This document shows positions 21,389 to 31,592 of a stretch of 64,000 bases of DNA, piece after piece (the stretch's first letter is position 1; each line of letters begins with the position of its first letter). The stretch covers positions 16,918,049 to 16,982,048 of the forward strand of contig OZ022246.1 of NCBI GenBank assembly GCA_963978895.1, in the 5' to 3' direction. The translations under genes were made by a program, and so were the position numbers. This DNA comes from Erpobdella octoculata (Eukaryota > Annelida > Clitellata > Hirudinida > Erpobdellidae). The notes under the pieces are model-generated. The model was not told the origin of the DNA, ran no database searches, and was given only the letters and a program-made list of their open reading frames with translations.

Positions 21389-24300
21389 ATGCCCCCTGAG
21401 CTCTTACCAAAAGGGGGGGAGAATGATGAGCTCATCAATGGACTACAGGTTGATGAACCGGCTTTTCCAAGGAACCCTGATGGGGGTTTGCCCGTGTTGT
21501 GTGTGTGTGGAAAAAGCTTTAAGACAGTCCGAGGAATGAAAGTTCACAGAACAAAAATGGGATGTCTTCCCGCTTCTGTTCGCCGCCCATTATCTCTCAG
21601 TGCGGGCTCAGTTTCGTCGGTTCAAGAAGTTCCAGAACCCATCCATATTCCACAGATTGCTTTCGACGGAGGAACTGAATGTGTTTGTGGAAGAAGATTT
21701 AAGTCAATTCGCGGAATGAATGTTCATAAAACTAAAATGGGTTGTCAAACTGCTATCAATCAACGCTCTGCATCAATCAAGGAGGCAGGTAACACGTCTG
21801 ACTACGCCGGGCCGGAAGCTAACCACAGCCCCGACAAAGTCTCCGATTCAGAAGCAGATGTAAATTCAGAACCCAAGACAAGAATTAAATTTCCGAAAGC
21901 AATTGACACTTCAGCTTGGTCAACATTAGACTTGGAGTTGACGAGATTACTCAAAGCCCAGTTGAGGGAGAATCCACAACTCGATATGAAAACCTTCTCA
22001 GAAATTATCTACAAAAAATGTTTTGATTCATTTGGTGTGGTCCAGAAAAACCCGGTTCACACGCATGCAGCAGTATCCAGACGGCAGAGAGAAATTGAAA
22101 AATTAAAGAAGGAGCGAAAGATACTCAGGCGGCAATGGAGAATCGCAGAGGGGGTCGAAAGCCAGATGCAAATTCATGGAAAATCCATTTTGCTTCGGAA
22201 AAAGTTTGCTGGATCCACCAAAATCTGGCACTCTTCGAGCGACAAAACAAGAATTAGATGATCAGTTCCGTTTGGCGTTCAAAGATCCTCTTAGCGATTC
22301 AGAGCTGCCGGAAAAAACCGATTTTCCCGAAGTACAGTTGCCGAAAGTGGCTTTCGACGGTGGAGAGATAAAGATGAATGAAGTATCTCAGTTTCTAAAA
22401 AAAACGAGGAACAAATCTGCCCCAGGTCCCAACGGCATTCCATATTTGTTATACAAGAGATGTCCAGGCGTGCAAAAGCTGCTCTACAACCGTTTAAAGA
22501 TTGCATGGGGATCTAGATGCGTAGATAAGGAATGGCAGAAAGCGGAGGGAGTTTTCATCCCCAAATAAAAAGATTCGGTCAATATCAACCAATTTCGACC
22601 AATCTCACTTTTGAACGTGGAGGGAAAAATATTTTTCGCTGTTCTGGCCAAGAAGCTCACGGATTTTGCAATTCGTAATGAGTACATTGACAGATCCGTG
22701 CAGAAAGGAGAAGTCCCCGGAGTACCGGGATGTATCGAGCACTCATCCATGATTTGGGAAGCCATCAAAAGAGCAAAACAAAACCAACTCAGCCTGCATG
22801 TGGTCTGGCTTGATTTAGCAAACGCGTACGGGACTGTTCGCCATCAATTGCTCTGGAAGACACTCAAAAGGCACAATGTTCCAGAATTCCTCATCGATGT
22901 TCTGCAACAGTATTTTCGCCGTTTTAGGCTACGTCTGTCAACATCGACGTGCTCCACAGAGTGGTTCAACTTGCGGGTCGGAATTGCTATGGGGTGTTCA
23001 ATTTCTCCCATCCTATTTGTTCTGGCTATGCAATTATTGCTCGGTTCGATTGCATCTCGGGTTCAGGATGTTTACCTGGGAAAAGGAATTTTCATGCCAT
23101 CAATAAAAGCCTTCATGGAGGACACTACTCTTATCTTGAATCACTGCGGCGAAATGCGCTGTATTCTTCAACATTTCAACGACTTGTTGTCCTGGTGTGG
23201 AATGAAGTTCAAGCCAACCAAATCGAGAAGCCTTTCTTTGCGACATGGAGAGATGGATGGTTTTGTCTCATTCTCGGTGGCTGGTTGCGAAATCCCAACA
23301 ATCCAGCAAGAGCCTGTGAAAAGCTTGGGAAGATGGTACAACGTCTCCATGAATGATGTGAATCGGAGCCGCATCGTTCTGCAGGGCTTGGTTGAGGACC
23401 TGAGGAAAATCAATTCAACCGAGCTGCAGGGAAAGTTCAAGGTATGGCTGGTACAGTTTGTTTTGATACCGAGGTTGCTATGGCCATTAACAATCTATGA
23501 GATATGTTTATCTCACGTGGAGCGAATGGAAAAGAAATTGAACTGCTGCATTCGGAAATGGGTAGGACTTCCACCGGCGTTAACAACTTTAGCTCTATAT
23601 AGTAAGTCAGCTAAGTTAGCTCTTCCATTCAAGTCCCTAGTAGAAGAGTACAAGATTAGCAAGATACGGACACAGTTGATGCTGGACAACTCTTCTGACC
23701 AATGTATCGTGAATGTGGGCCCATCAGTTGGATCGGGAAAAGGCTGGACTGCAGGGAGGGACATCCGTGAAGCCGAGGGATCTTTGCAATGGTCTGAAAA
23801 GCTCGGAGCAGTGCAACCGGGACGGCTCGGTCTGGGTTGGTTCCATCATGTGTGGTGGTCTAAGGCCTCGTCGCAGGAAAGGACAAACCTGATTATTCAA
23901 GACAGAAAGCGAGCAATGGAGTTGGAAAGAGTGCAGTTAGGTGCTCAGATGTCGCAACAAGGCGATTAAACTAGATGGGAGGCGGCAGTTCAACATTCGA
24001 TGACATGGAATGATTTGTGGCGTTACTCGCCCATCCGCCTATCTTTCGTGATTAGAGCGATGTATGATCAACTGCCGACAGCCACGAACTTAGTGAAGTG
24101 GGGAAAGCTTGAAAATGAAGCCTGCAAGCTGTGTGAGAAAACAGAAACTCTGATTCATATTCTCTCATGTTGTCCGTATGCTTTGGCAAAGGAAAGATAC
24201 ACGTGGCGCCACAATGAGGTTCTAAGAGAGATACTGGGCATTATCAAGGAGAACTGCAGACTAGCCAATTCGATGCAGTTGTGCCCCAGAAGAAAAGTTT

Positions 24301-24824
24301 ATTTCTTGAGAGAAGGCTTGCAGCACTTGGGCCGCAGAAAGGCAAATACGAGAAGAGAATCGTTGCTTGATGCGGCAAATGACTGTAGGATATCAGCAGA
24401 CTTAAAAGATGAAGACTGCTTTCCGGAATTGGTTCGCGGCAGCGGATTGAGACCGGACATTGTCATTTTTTCCAGTTTGGCCAAGACGTTGAGGTTCATC
24501 GAACTGACAGTGCCATGGGAAAGCAACATGGAAGCCTCAAATATTTTGAAAGAAGAACGTTACAGAATCCTTGCCCAAGATTTGGATCGTGTGGGGTATA
24601 GAGTCGAGATTTTTCCAGTTGAAGTAGGCGCCAGGGGTTTAGCCGGTCGCTCACTCGTCAAATTGCTTGTGGCTCTCGGAATGTCGGGTCGGAAAAAAAC
24701 TCAAGCTATCAAGAAAATAGCTGAAAGAGCAGAAACAGCTTCTTTTTGGATATGGATGCAAAGGAATGAAAAAGGAGATAATAAATTTAAACAGCCACTT
24801 CTGGCTTCCGTACAACAGTGTTAG
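21389..24824 (+). pseudogene. HERO-like polyprotein, copy 1, disrupted
   Basis: The frame opens at ATG 21389 (MPPELLPKGGENDEL) and encodes two CxC..H..C fingers (CVCGKSFKTVRGMKVH and CVCGRRFKSIRGMNVH). About 98 bp is missing after EGVE near 22155; the ends share GAAA, suggesting a slip or microhomology deletion, and the frame shifts. A TAA replaces the Glu codon at about 22566. The RT box reads AFMEDTT instead of AFMDDTT at about 23116, replacing a catalytic Asp. A TAA replaces a Trp codon at about 23967. The C-terminal frame 24000-24824 keeps the CKLC..H..C knuckle and RLE motifs. It cannot make an active protein. Confidence 0.9.
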
Positions 24825-25210
24825 CTCCTCCTTTGTTTACAAGTTCAGGGACGAAGTCGCGTTATGGCTGCCGGCGAAAGTTTCGGTTGTTTGCAATAGA
24901 AGAAAAGTTGCTGGCGTTTAGAAAATAATCGAAACAATGTTTCCTGCCATTATGGTTTGTGGTGTTTCTCGTTTGGTGAAAGTGGTGGCATGGCTCGATG
25001 TTCCGGAGGTGAATGTTTCTTTCGGTCTCGGAATCTGGCGGTTTGGTGGATACTACACTTACTACATGCTCAAGTTCCGGCGTTTGAAAGACAGTTTCTC
25101 ATCTTGTTACAGTTGCTTGACGGTTTCAAAATGACTTCTTGGTTCTGGTACTTTGAAGATTTGGCGGTTATCTGGTTCTGGTCGGAAACGGCATGTGATA
25201 CATAAATTTC

Positions 25211-25340
25211 GTCAGGGGGCGGCCGTCTGATCAACGGTCGTGGCCCGCCCTCCCGTGGTAGCGTCAGGAAAAGGGCCGAAACGCTGGGAGGGTCTTCCTC
25301 TGAAGACCTCTGACGAACTTGCTCGAAGAAGAGTTTTCAC
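25211..25340 (+). repeat. 130-bp terminal repeat unit 2
   Basis: 3' unit of copy 1, starting GTCAGGGGGCGGCCGTCTG and followed by a (CATA)n tail. Confidence 0.9.
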
Positions 25341-25414
25341 ACACATACATACATACATACATACATACATACATACATACATACATACATACATACATAC
25401 ATACATACATACAT
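25341..25414 (+). repeat. (CATA)n tail of copy 1 and target of copy 2
   Basis: CATA tetranucleotide repeats between the copy 1 end unit and the 5'-truncated copy 2. Confidence 0.95.
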
Positions 25415-25432
25415 CCGTATGCTTTGGCAAAG

Positions 25433-26065
25433 GGAAGATACACGTGGCGCCACAATGAGGTTCTAAGAGAGATACTGGGCATTATCAAGGAGAACTGCAG
25501 ACTAGCCAATTCGATGCAGTTGTGCCCCAGAAGAAAAGTTTATTTCTTGAGAGAAGGCTTGCAGCACTTGGGCCGCAGAAAGGCAAGTACGAGAAGAGAA
25601 TCGTTGCTTGATGCGGCAAATGACTGGAGGATATCAGCAGACTTAAAAGATGAAGACTGCTTTCCGGAATTGGTTCGCAGCAGCGGATTGAGACCGGACA
25701 TTGTCATTTTTTCCAGTTTGGCCAAGACGTTGCTGTTCATCGAATTGACAGTGCCATGGGAAAGCAACATGGAAGCCTCAAATATCTTGAAAGAAGAGCG
25801 TTACAGAATCCTTGCCCAAGATTTGGAGCGTGCGGGATATAGAGTCGAGATTTTTCCTGTTGAAGTAGGCGCCAGGGGTTTAGCCGGTCGCTCACTCGTC
25901 AAATTGCTTGTGGCTCTCGGAATGTCGGGTCGGAAAAAAACTCAAGCTATCAAGAAAATAGCTGAAAGAGCAGAAACAGCTTCTTTTTGGATTTGGATGC
26001 AAGGGAATGAAAAAGGAGATAATAAATTTAAACAGCCACTTCTGGCTTCCGTACAACAGTGTTAG
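25433..26065 (+). pseudogene. RLE endonuclease fragment of copy 2
   Basis: Open frame covering the C-terminal domain: RPDIVIF...FIELTVPWE carries the PD-(D/E)xK-like restriction-endonuclease signature of R2-group elements. No RT, so not autonomous; the apparent N-terminus derives from CATA repeats. Confidence 0.8.
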
Positions 26066-26451
26066 CTCCTCCTTTGCTTACAAGTTCATGGACGAAGTCG
26101 CGTTATGGCTGCCGGCGAAAGTTTCGGTTGTTTGCAATAGAAGGAAAGTTGCTGGCGTTTAGAAAATAATCGAAACAATGTTTCCTGCCATTATGGTTTG
26201 TGGTGTTTCTCGTTTGGTGAAAGTGATGGCATGGCTCGAAGTTCCGGAGGTGAATGTTTCTTTCGGTATCGGAATCTGGCGGTTTGGTGGATACTACAGT
26301 TACTACATGCTCAAGTTCCGGCGTTTGAAAGACAGTTTCTCATCTTGTTACAGTTGCTTGACGGTTTCAAAATGACTTCTTGGTTCTGGTACTTTGAAGA
26401 TTTGCCGGTTATCTGGTTCTGGTCGGAAACGGCATGTGATACACAAATTTC

Positions 26452-26581
26452 GTCAGGGGGCGGCCGTCTGATCAACGGTCGTGGCCCGCCCTCCCGTGGT
26501 AGCGTCAGGAAAAGGGCCGAAACGCTGGGAGGGTCTTCCTCTGAAGACCTCTGACGAACTTGCTCGAAGAAGAGTTTTCAC
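26452..26581 (+). repeat. 130-bp terminal repeat unit 3 (shared by copies 2 and 3)
   Basis: Serves as 3' unit of copy 2 and 5' unit of copy 3 with no CATA expansion between (ends TTTTCACATACATTTCATGG). Confidence 0.9.
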
Positions 26582-26736
26582 ATACATTTCATGGGCATTA
26601 GCCATCGGACACTCAGGAAAGACTGAGGGGCGCTCGGGGAAGACCGAGTGGCACCGGGAAAGACCGGAGACATCTTGGAGAGACAAGAACTACGGGTGTC
26701 TTGGCCTGGCTAGCCGGGGCACATTTCCGTCTTCGC

Positions 26737-29700
26737 ATGCTACATCTACAACAAAAGAATTATGCCCCCAGAGCTCTTACCGAAAGGGGGGGGGAGAATG
26801 ATGAGCTCATCAATGGACTACAGGATGATGAACCGGCTTTTCCAAGGAACCCTGATGGGGGTTTGCCCGTGTTGTGTGTGTGTGGAAAAAGCTTTAAGAC
26901 AGTCCGAGGAATGAAAGTTCACAGAACAAAAATGGGATGTCTTCCCGCTTCTGTTCGCCGCCCATCATCTCTCAGTGCGGGCTCAGTTTCGTCGGCTCAA
27001 GAAGTTCCAGAACCCATCCATGTTCCACAGATTGCTTTCGACGGAGGAACTGAATGTGTTTGTGGAAGAAGATTCAAGTCAATTCGCGGAATGAATGTTC
27101 ATAAAACTAAAATGGGTTGTCAAACTGCTATCAATCAACGCTCTGCATCAACCAAGGAGGCAGGTAACACGTCTGACTACGCCGGGCCGGAAGCTAACCA
27201 CAGCCCCGACAAAGTCTCCGATTCAGAAGCAGATGTAAATTCAGAACCCAAGACAAGAATTAAATTTCCGAAAGCAATTGACACTTCAGCTTGGTCAACA
27301 TTAGACTTGGAGTTGACGAGATTACTCAAAGCCCAGTTGAGGGAGAATCCACAACTCGATATGAAAACCTTCTCAGAAATTATCTACAAAAAATGTTTTG
27401 ATTCATTTGGTGTGGTCCAGAAAAACCCGGTTCACACGCATGCAGCAGTATCCAGACGGCAGAGAGAAATTGAAAAATTAAAGAAGGAGCGAAAGAAACT
27501 CAGGCGACAATGGAGAATCGCAGAGGGGGTCGAAAAAGTTGGTCTGTCTGAACTGTGGCGGGATGTAAAAAATCGGCTCCGGGCTCTCAGGGCTGCAGAA
27601 AGACTCCGGAAAAAGAAAAGTGAGCAAAAGAAAGCCAGATGCAAATTCATGGAAAATCCATTTTGCTTCGGAAAAAGTTTGTTGGATCCACCAAAATCTG
27701 GCACTCTTCGAGCGACAAAACAAGAATTAGATGAGCACTTCCGTTTGGCGTTCAAAGATCCTCTTAGCGATTCAGAGCTGCCGGAAAGAACCGATTTTCC
27801 CGAAGTACAGTTGCCGAAAGTGGCTTTCGACGGTGGAGAGATAAAGATGAATGAAGTATCTCAGTTTCTAAAAAAAACGAGGAACAAATCTGCCCCAGGT
27901 CCCAACGGCATTCCATATTTGTTATACAAGAGATGTCCAGGCGTGCAAAAGCTGCTCTACAACCGTTTAAAGATTGCATGGCGATCTAGATGCGTAGATA
28001 GGGAATGGCAGAAGGCGGAGGGAGTTTTTATCCCCAAAGAAAAAGATTCGGTCAATATCAACCAATTCCGACCAATCTCACTTTTGAACGTGGAGGGAAA
28101 AATATTTTTCGCTGTTCTGGCCAAGAGGCTCACGGATTTTGCAATTCGTAATGAGTACATTGACAGATCCGTGCAAAAAGGAGGAGTCCCCGGAGTACCG
28201 GGATGTATCGAGCACTCATCCATGATTTGGGAGGCCATCAAAAGAGCAAAACAAAACCAACTCAGCCTGCATGTGGTCTGGCTTGATTTAGCAAACGCGT
28301 ACGGGACTGTTCGCCATCAATTGCTCTGGAAGACACTCAAAAGGCACAATGTTCCAGAATTCCTCATCGATGTTCTGCAACAGTATTTTCGCCGTTTTAG
28401 GCTACGTCTGTCAACATCGACGTGCTCCACAGAGTGGTTCAACTTGCGGGTCGGAATTGCTATGGGGTGTTCAATTTCTCCCATCCTATTTGTTCTGGCT
28501 ATGCAATTATTGCTCGGTTCGATTGCATCTCGGGTTCAGGATGTTTACCTGGGAAAAGGAATTTTCATGCCATCAATAAAAGCCTTCATGGACGACACTA
28601 CTCTTATCTTGAATCACTGCGGCGAAATGCGCCGTATTCTTCAAAATTTCAACGACTTGTTGTCCTGGTGTGGAATGAAGTTCAAGCCAACCAAATCGAG
28701 AAGCCTTTCTTTGCGACATGGAGAAATTGATGGTTTTGTCTCATTCTCGGTGGCTGGTTGCGAAATCCCAACAATCCAGCAAGAGCCTGTGAAAAGCTTG
28801 GGAAGATGGTACAACGTCTCCATGAATGATGTGAATCGGAGCAGCATCGTTCTGCAGGGCTTGGTTGAGGACTTGAGGAAAATCAATTCAACCGAGCTGC
28901 AGGGAAAGTTCAAGGTATGGCTGGTACAGTTTGTTTTGATACCGAGGTTGCTATGGCCATTAACAATCTATGAGATATGTTTATCTCACGTGGAGCGAAT
29001 GGAGAAGAAAATGAACTGCTGCATTCGGAAATGGCTAGGACTTCCACCGGCGTTAACAACTTTAGCTCTATACAGTAAGTCAGCTAAGTTAGCTCTTCCA
29101 TTCAAGTCCCTAGTAGAAGAGTACAAGATTAGCAAGATACGGACACAGTTGATGCTGGACAACTCTTCAGACCCATGTATCGTGAATGTGGGCCCATCAT
29201 TCGGATCGGGAAAAGGCTGGACTGCAGGGAGGGACATCCGTGAAGCCGAGGGATCTTTGCAATGGTCTGAAAAGCTCGGAGCAGTGCAACCGGGACGGCT
29301 CGGTCTGGGTTGGTTCCATCATGTGTGGTGGTCTAAGGCCTCGTCGCAGGAAAGGACAAACCTGATTATTCAAGACAGAAGGCGAGCAATGGAGTTGGAA
29401 AGAGTGCAGTTAGGTGCTCAGATGTCGCAACAGGGCGATTGGACTAGATGGGAGGCGGCAGTTCAACATTCGATGACATGGAATGATTTGTGGCGTTACT
29501 CGCCCATCCGCCTATCTTTTGTGATTAGAGCGATGTATGATCAACTGCCGACAGCTTCGAACTTAGTGAAGTGGGGAAAGCTTGAAAATGAAGCCTGCAA
29601 GCTGTGTGAGAAAACAGAAACTCTGATTCATATTCTCTCATGTTGTCCGTATGCTTTGGCAAAGGGAAGATACACGTGGCGCCACAATGAGGTTCTAAGA

Positions 29701-30297
29701 GAGATACTGGGCATTATCAAGGAGAACTGCAGACTAGCCAATTCGATGCAGTTGTGCCCCAGAAGAAAAGTTTATTTCTTGAGAGAAGGCTTGCAGCACT
29801 TGGGCCGCAGAAAGGCAAGTACGAGAAGAGAATCGTTGCTTGATGCGGCAAATGACTGGAGGATATCAGCAGACTTAAAAGATGAAGACTGCTTTCCGGA
29901 ATTGGTTCGCAGCAGCGGATTGAGACCGGACATTGTCATTTTTTCCAGTTTGGCCAAGACGTTGCTGTTCATCGAATTGACAGTGCCATGGGAAAGCAAC
30001 ATGGAAGCCTCAAATATCTTGAAAGAAGAGCGTTACAGAATCCTTGCCCAAGATTTGGAGCGTGCGGGATATAGAGTCGAGATTTTTCCTGTTGAAGTAG
30101 GCGCCAGGGGTTTAGCCGGTCGCTCACTCGTCAAATTGCTTGTGGCTCTCGGAATGTCGGGTCGGAAAAAAACTCAAGCTATCAAGAAAATAGCTGAAAG
30201 AGCAGAAACAGCTTCTTTTTGGATTTGGATGCAAGGGAATGAAAAAGGAGATAATAAATTTAAACAGCCACTTCTGGCTTCCGTACAACAGTGTTAG
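26737..30297 (+). CDS. HERO-like polyprotein: zinc fingers, RT, RLE endonuclease
   Basis: About 1,186 codons from the first in-frame ATG (26737); the frame itself is open from 26602. Domains: two CxC-x12-H-x5-C fingers (residues ~47-68 and ~107-128), a basic coiled region (~270-320, rich in K/R/E), RT (~385-760) with SAPGPNGIP, QFRPISLLNVEGKIFF, VPGCIEHSSMIWEAIK, WLDLANAYGTV, GIAMGCSISPILF and catalytic AFMDDTT (~617-623), then a CKLC-x7-H-x4-C knuckle (~955) and a restriction-like endonuclease (RPDIVIF...FIELTVPWE, ~1062-1085). Such enzymes nick the target and prime cDNA on it. The EGKIFF..PGCIEHSSMIW pattern suggests the HERO clade of the R2 group. A run of nine G at about 26786-26794 (seven in copy 1) sets the frame, so an alternative start at ATG 26762 is possible. 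Confidence 0.92.
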   Translation: MLHLQQKNYAPRALTERGGENDELINGLQDDEPAFPRNPDGGLPVLCVCGKSFKTVRGMKVHRTKMGCLPASVRRPSSLSAGSVSSAQEVPEPIHVPQIAFDGGTECVCGRRFKSIRGMNVHKTKMGCQTAINQRSASTKEAGNTSDYAGPEANHSPDKVSDSEADVNSEPKTRIKFPKAIDTSAWSTLDLELTRLLKAQLRENPQLDMKTFSEIIYKKCFDSFGVVQKNPVHTHAAVSRRQREIEKLKKERKKLRRQWRIAEGVEKVGLSELWRDVKNRLRALRAAERLRKKKSEQKKARCKFMENPFCFGKSLLDPPKSGTLRATKQELDEHFRLAFKDPLSDSELPERTDFPEVQLPKVAFDGGEIKMNEVSQFLKKTRNKSAPGPNGIPYLLYKRCPGVQKLLYNRLKIAWRSRCVDREWQKAEGVFIPKEKDSVNINQFRPISLLNVEGKIFFAVLAKRLTDFAIRNEYIDRSVQKGGVPGVPGCIEHSSMIWEAIKRAKQNQLSLHVVWLDLANAYGTVRHQLLWKTLKRHNVPEFLIDVLQQYFRRFRLRLSTSTCSTEWFNLRVGIAMGCSISPILFVLAMQLLLGSIASRVQDVYLGKGIFMPSIKAFMDDTTLILNHCGEMRRILQNFNDLLSWCGMKFKPTKSRSLSLRHGEIDGFVSFSVAGCEIPTIQQEPVKSLGRWYNVSMNDVNRSSIVLQGLVEDLRKINSTELQGKFKVWLVQFVLIPRLLWPLTIYEICLSHVERMEKKMNCCIRKWLGLPPALTTLALYSKSAKLALPFKSLVEEYKISKIRTQLMLDNSSDPCIVNVGPSFGSGKGWTAGRDIREAEGSLQWSEKLGAVQPGRLGLGWFHHVWWSKASSQERTNLIIQDRRRAMELERVQLGAQMSQQGDWTRWEAAVQHSMTWNDLWRYSPIRLSFVIRAMYDQLPTASNLVKWGKLENEACKLCEKTETLIHILSCCPYALAKGRYTWRHNEVLREILGIIKENCRLANSMQLCPRRKVYFLREGLQHLGRRKASTRRESLLDAANDWRISADLKDEDCFPELVRSSGLRPDIVIFSSLAKTLLFIELTVPWESNMEASNILKEERYRILAQDLERAGYRVEIFPVEVGARGLAGRSLVKLLVALGMSGRKKTQAIKKIAERAETASFWIWMQGNEKGDNKFKQPLLASVQQC

Positions 30298-30683
30298 CTC
30301 CTCCTTTGCTTACAAGTTCATGGACGAAGTCGCGTTATGGCTGCCGGCGAAAGTTTCGGTTGTTTGCAATAGAAGGAAAGTTGCTGGCGTTTAGAAAATA
30401 ATCGAAACAATGTTTCCTGCCATTATGGTTTGTGGTGTTTCTCGTTTGGTGAAAGTGATGGCATGGCTCGAAGTTCCGGAGGTGAATGTTTCTTTCGGTA
30501 TCGGAATCTGGCGGTTTGGTGGATACTACAGTTACTACATGCTCAAGTTCCGGCGTTTGAAAGACAGTTTCTCATCTTGTTACAGTTGCTTGACGGTTTC
30601 AAAATGACTTCTTGGTTCTGGTACTTTGAAGATTTGCCGGTTATCTGGTTCTGGTCGGAAACGGCATGTGATACACAAATTTC

Positions 30684-30812
30684 GTCAGGGGGCGGCCGTC
30701 TGATCAACGGTCGTGGCCCGCCCTCCCGTGGTAGCGTCAGGAAAAGGGCCGAAACGCTGGGAGGGTCTTCCTCTGAAGACCTCTGACGAACTTGCTCGAA
30801 GAAGAGTTTTCA

Positions 30813-30813
<1 letters not shown>
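30684..30813 (+). repeat. 130-bp terminal repeat unit 4
   Basis: 3' unit of copy 3. Same helices as the other units; followed by CATA repeats. Confidence 0.9.
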
Positions 30814-31519
<706 letters not shown>

Positions 31520-31592
31520 TTGAACGTATTTCGGCGTAATGTTTTCTTTTAGGCATGCTCTGTTAAAAATGATAGACCACTTTGCGTTGGTT

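Larger units (their letters stand above)
21079..25340 (+). mobile_element. HERO-like RLE retrotransposon, copy 1 (inactive)
   Basis: Full-length copy flanked by 130-bp direct repeats and ending in CATA repeats. Compared with copy 3 (26452-30813) it carries about 98 bp deleted, two premature stops and a catalytic substitution, but otherwise is very similar along its length. R2-type organisation: N-terminal zinc fingers, RT, CCHC knuckle, C-terminal restriction-like endonuclease. Confidence 0.9.
25415..26581 (+). mobile_element. HERO-like element copy 2, 5'-truncated
   Basis: Starts abruptly inside the coding region (CCGTATGCTTTGGCAAAGGG, equivalent to about 29646 of copy 3) directly after CATA repeats. 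It keeps the RLE domain, stop at 26065, 3' UTR and the 130-bp unit (26452-26581). As far as I can read by eye it is identical in protein sequence to copy 3 over this part, so it is recent. Typical 5' truncation by incomplete reverse transcription. Confidence 0.9.

Noticed and set aside
24937..25134. 65-codon ORF conserved in the 3' UTR of all HERO-like copies
   Set aside because: Conservation follows from recent copying; the overlapping second frame is equally open and no domain is visible.
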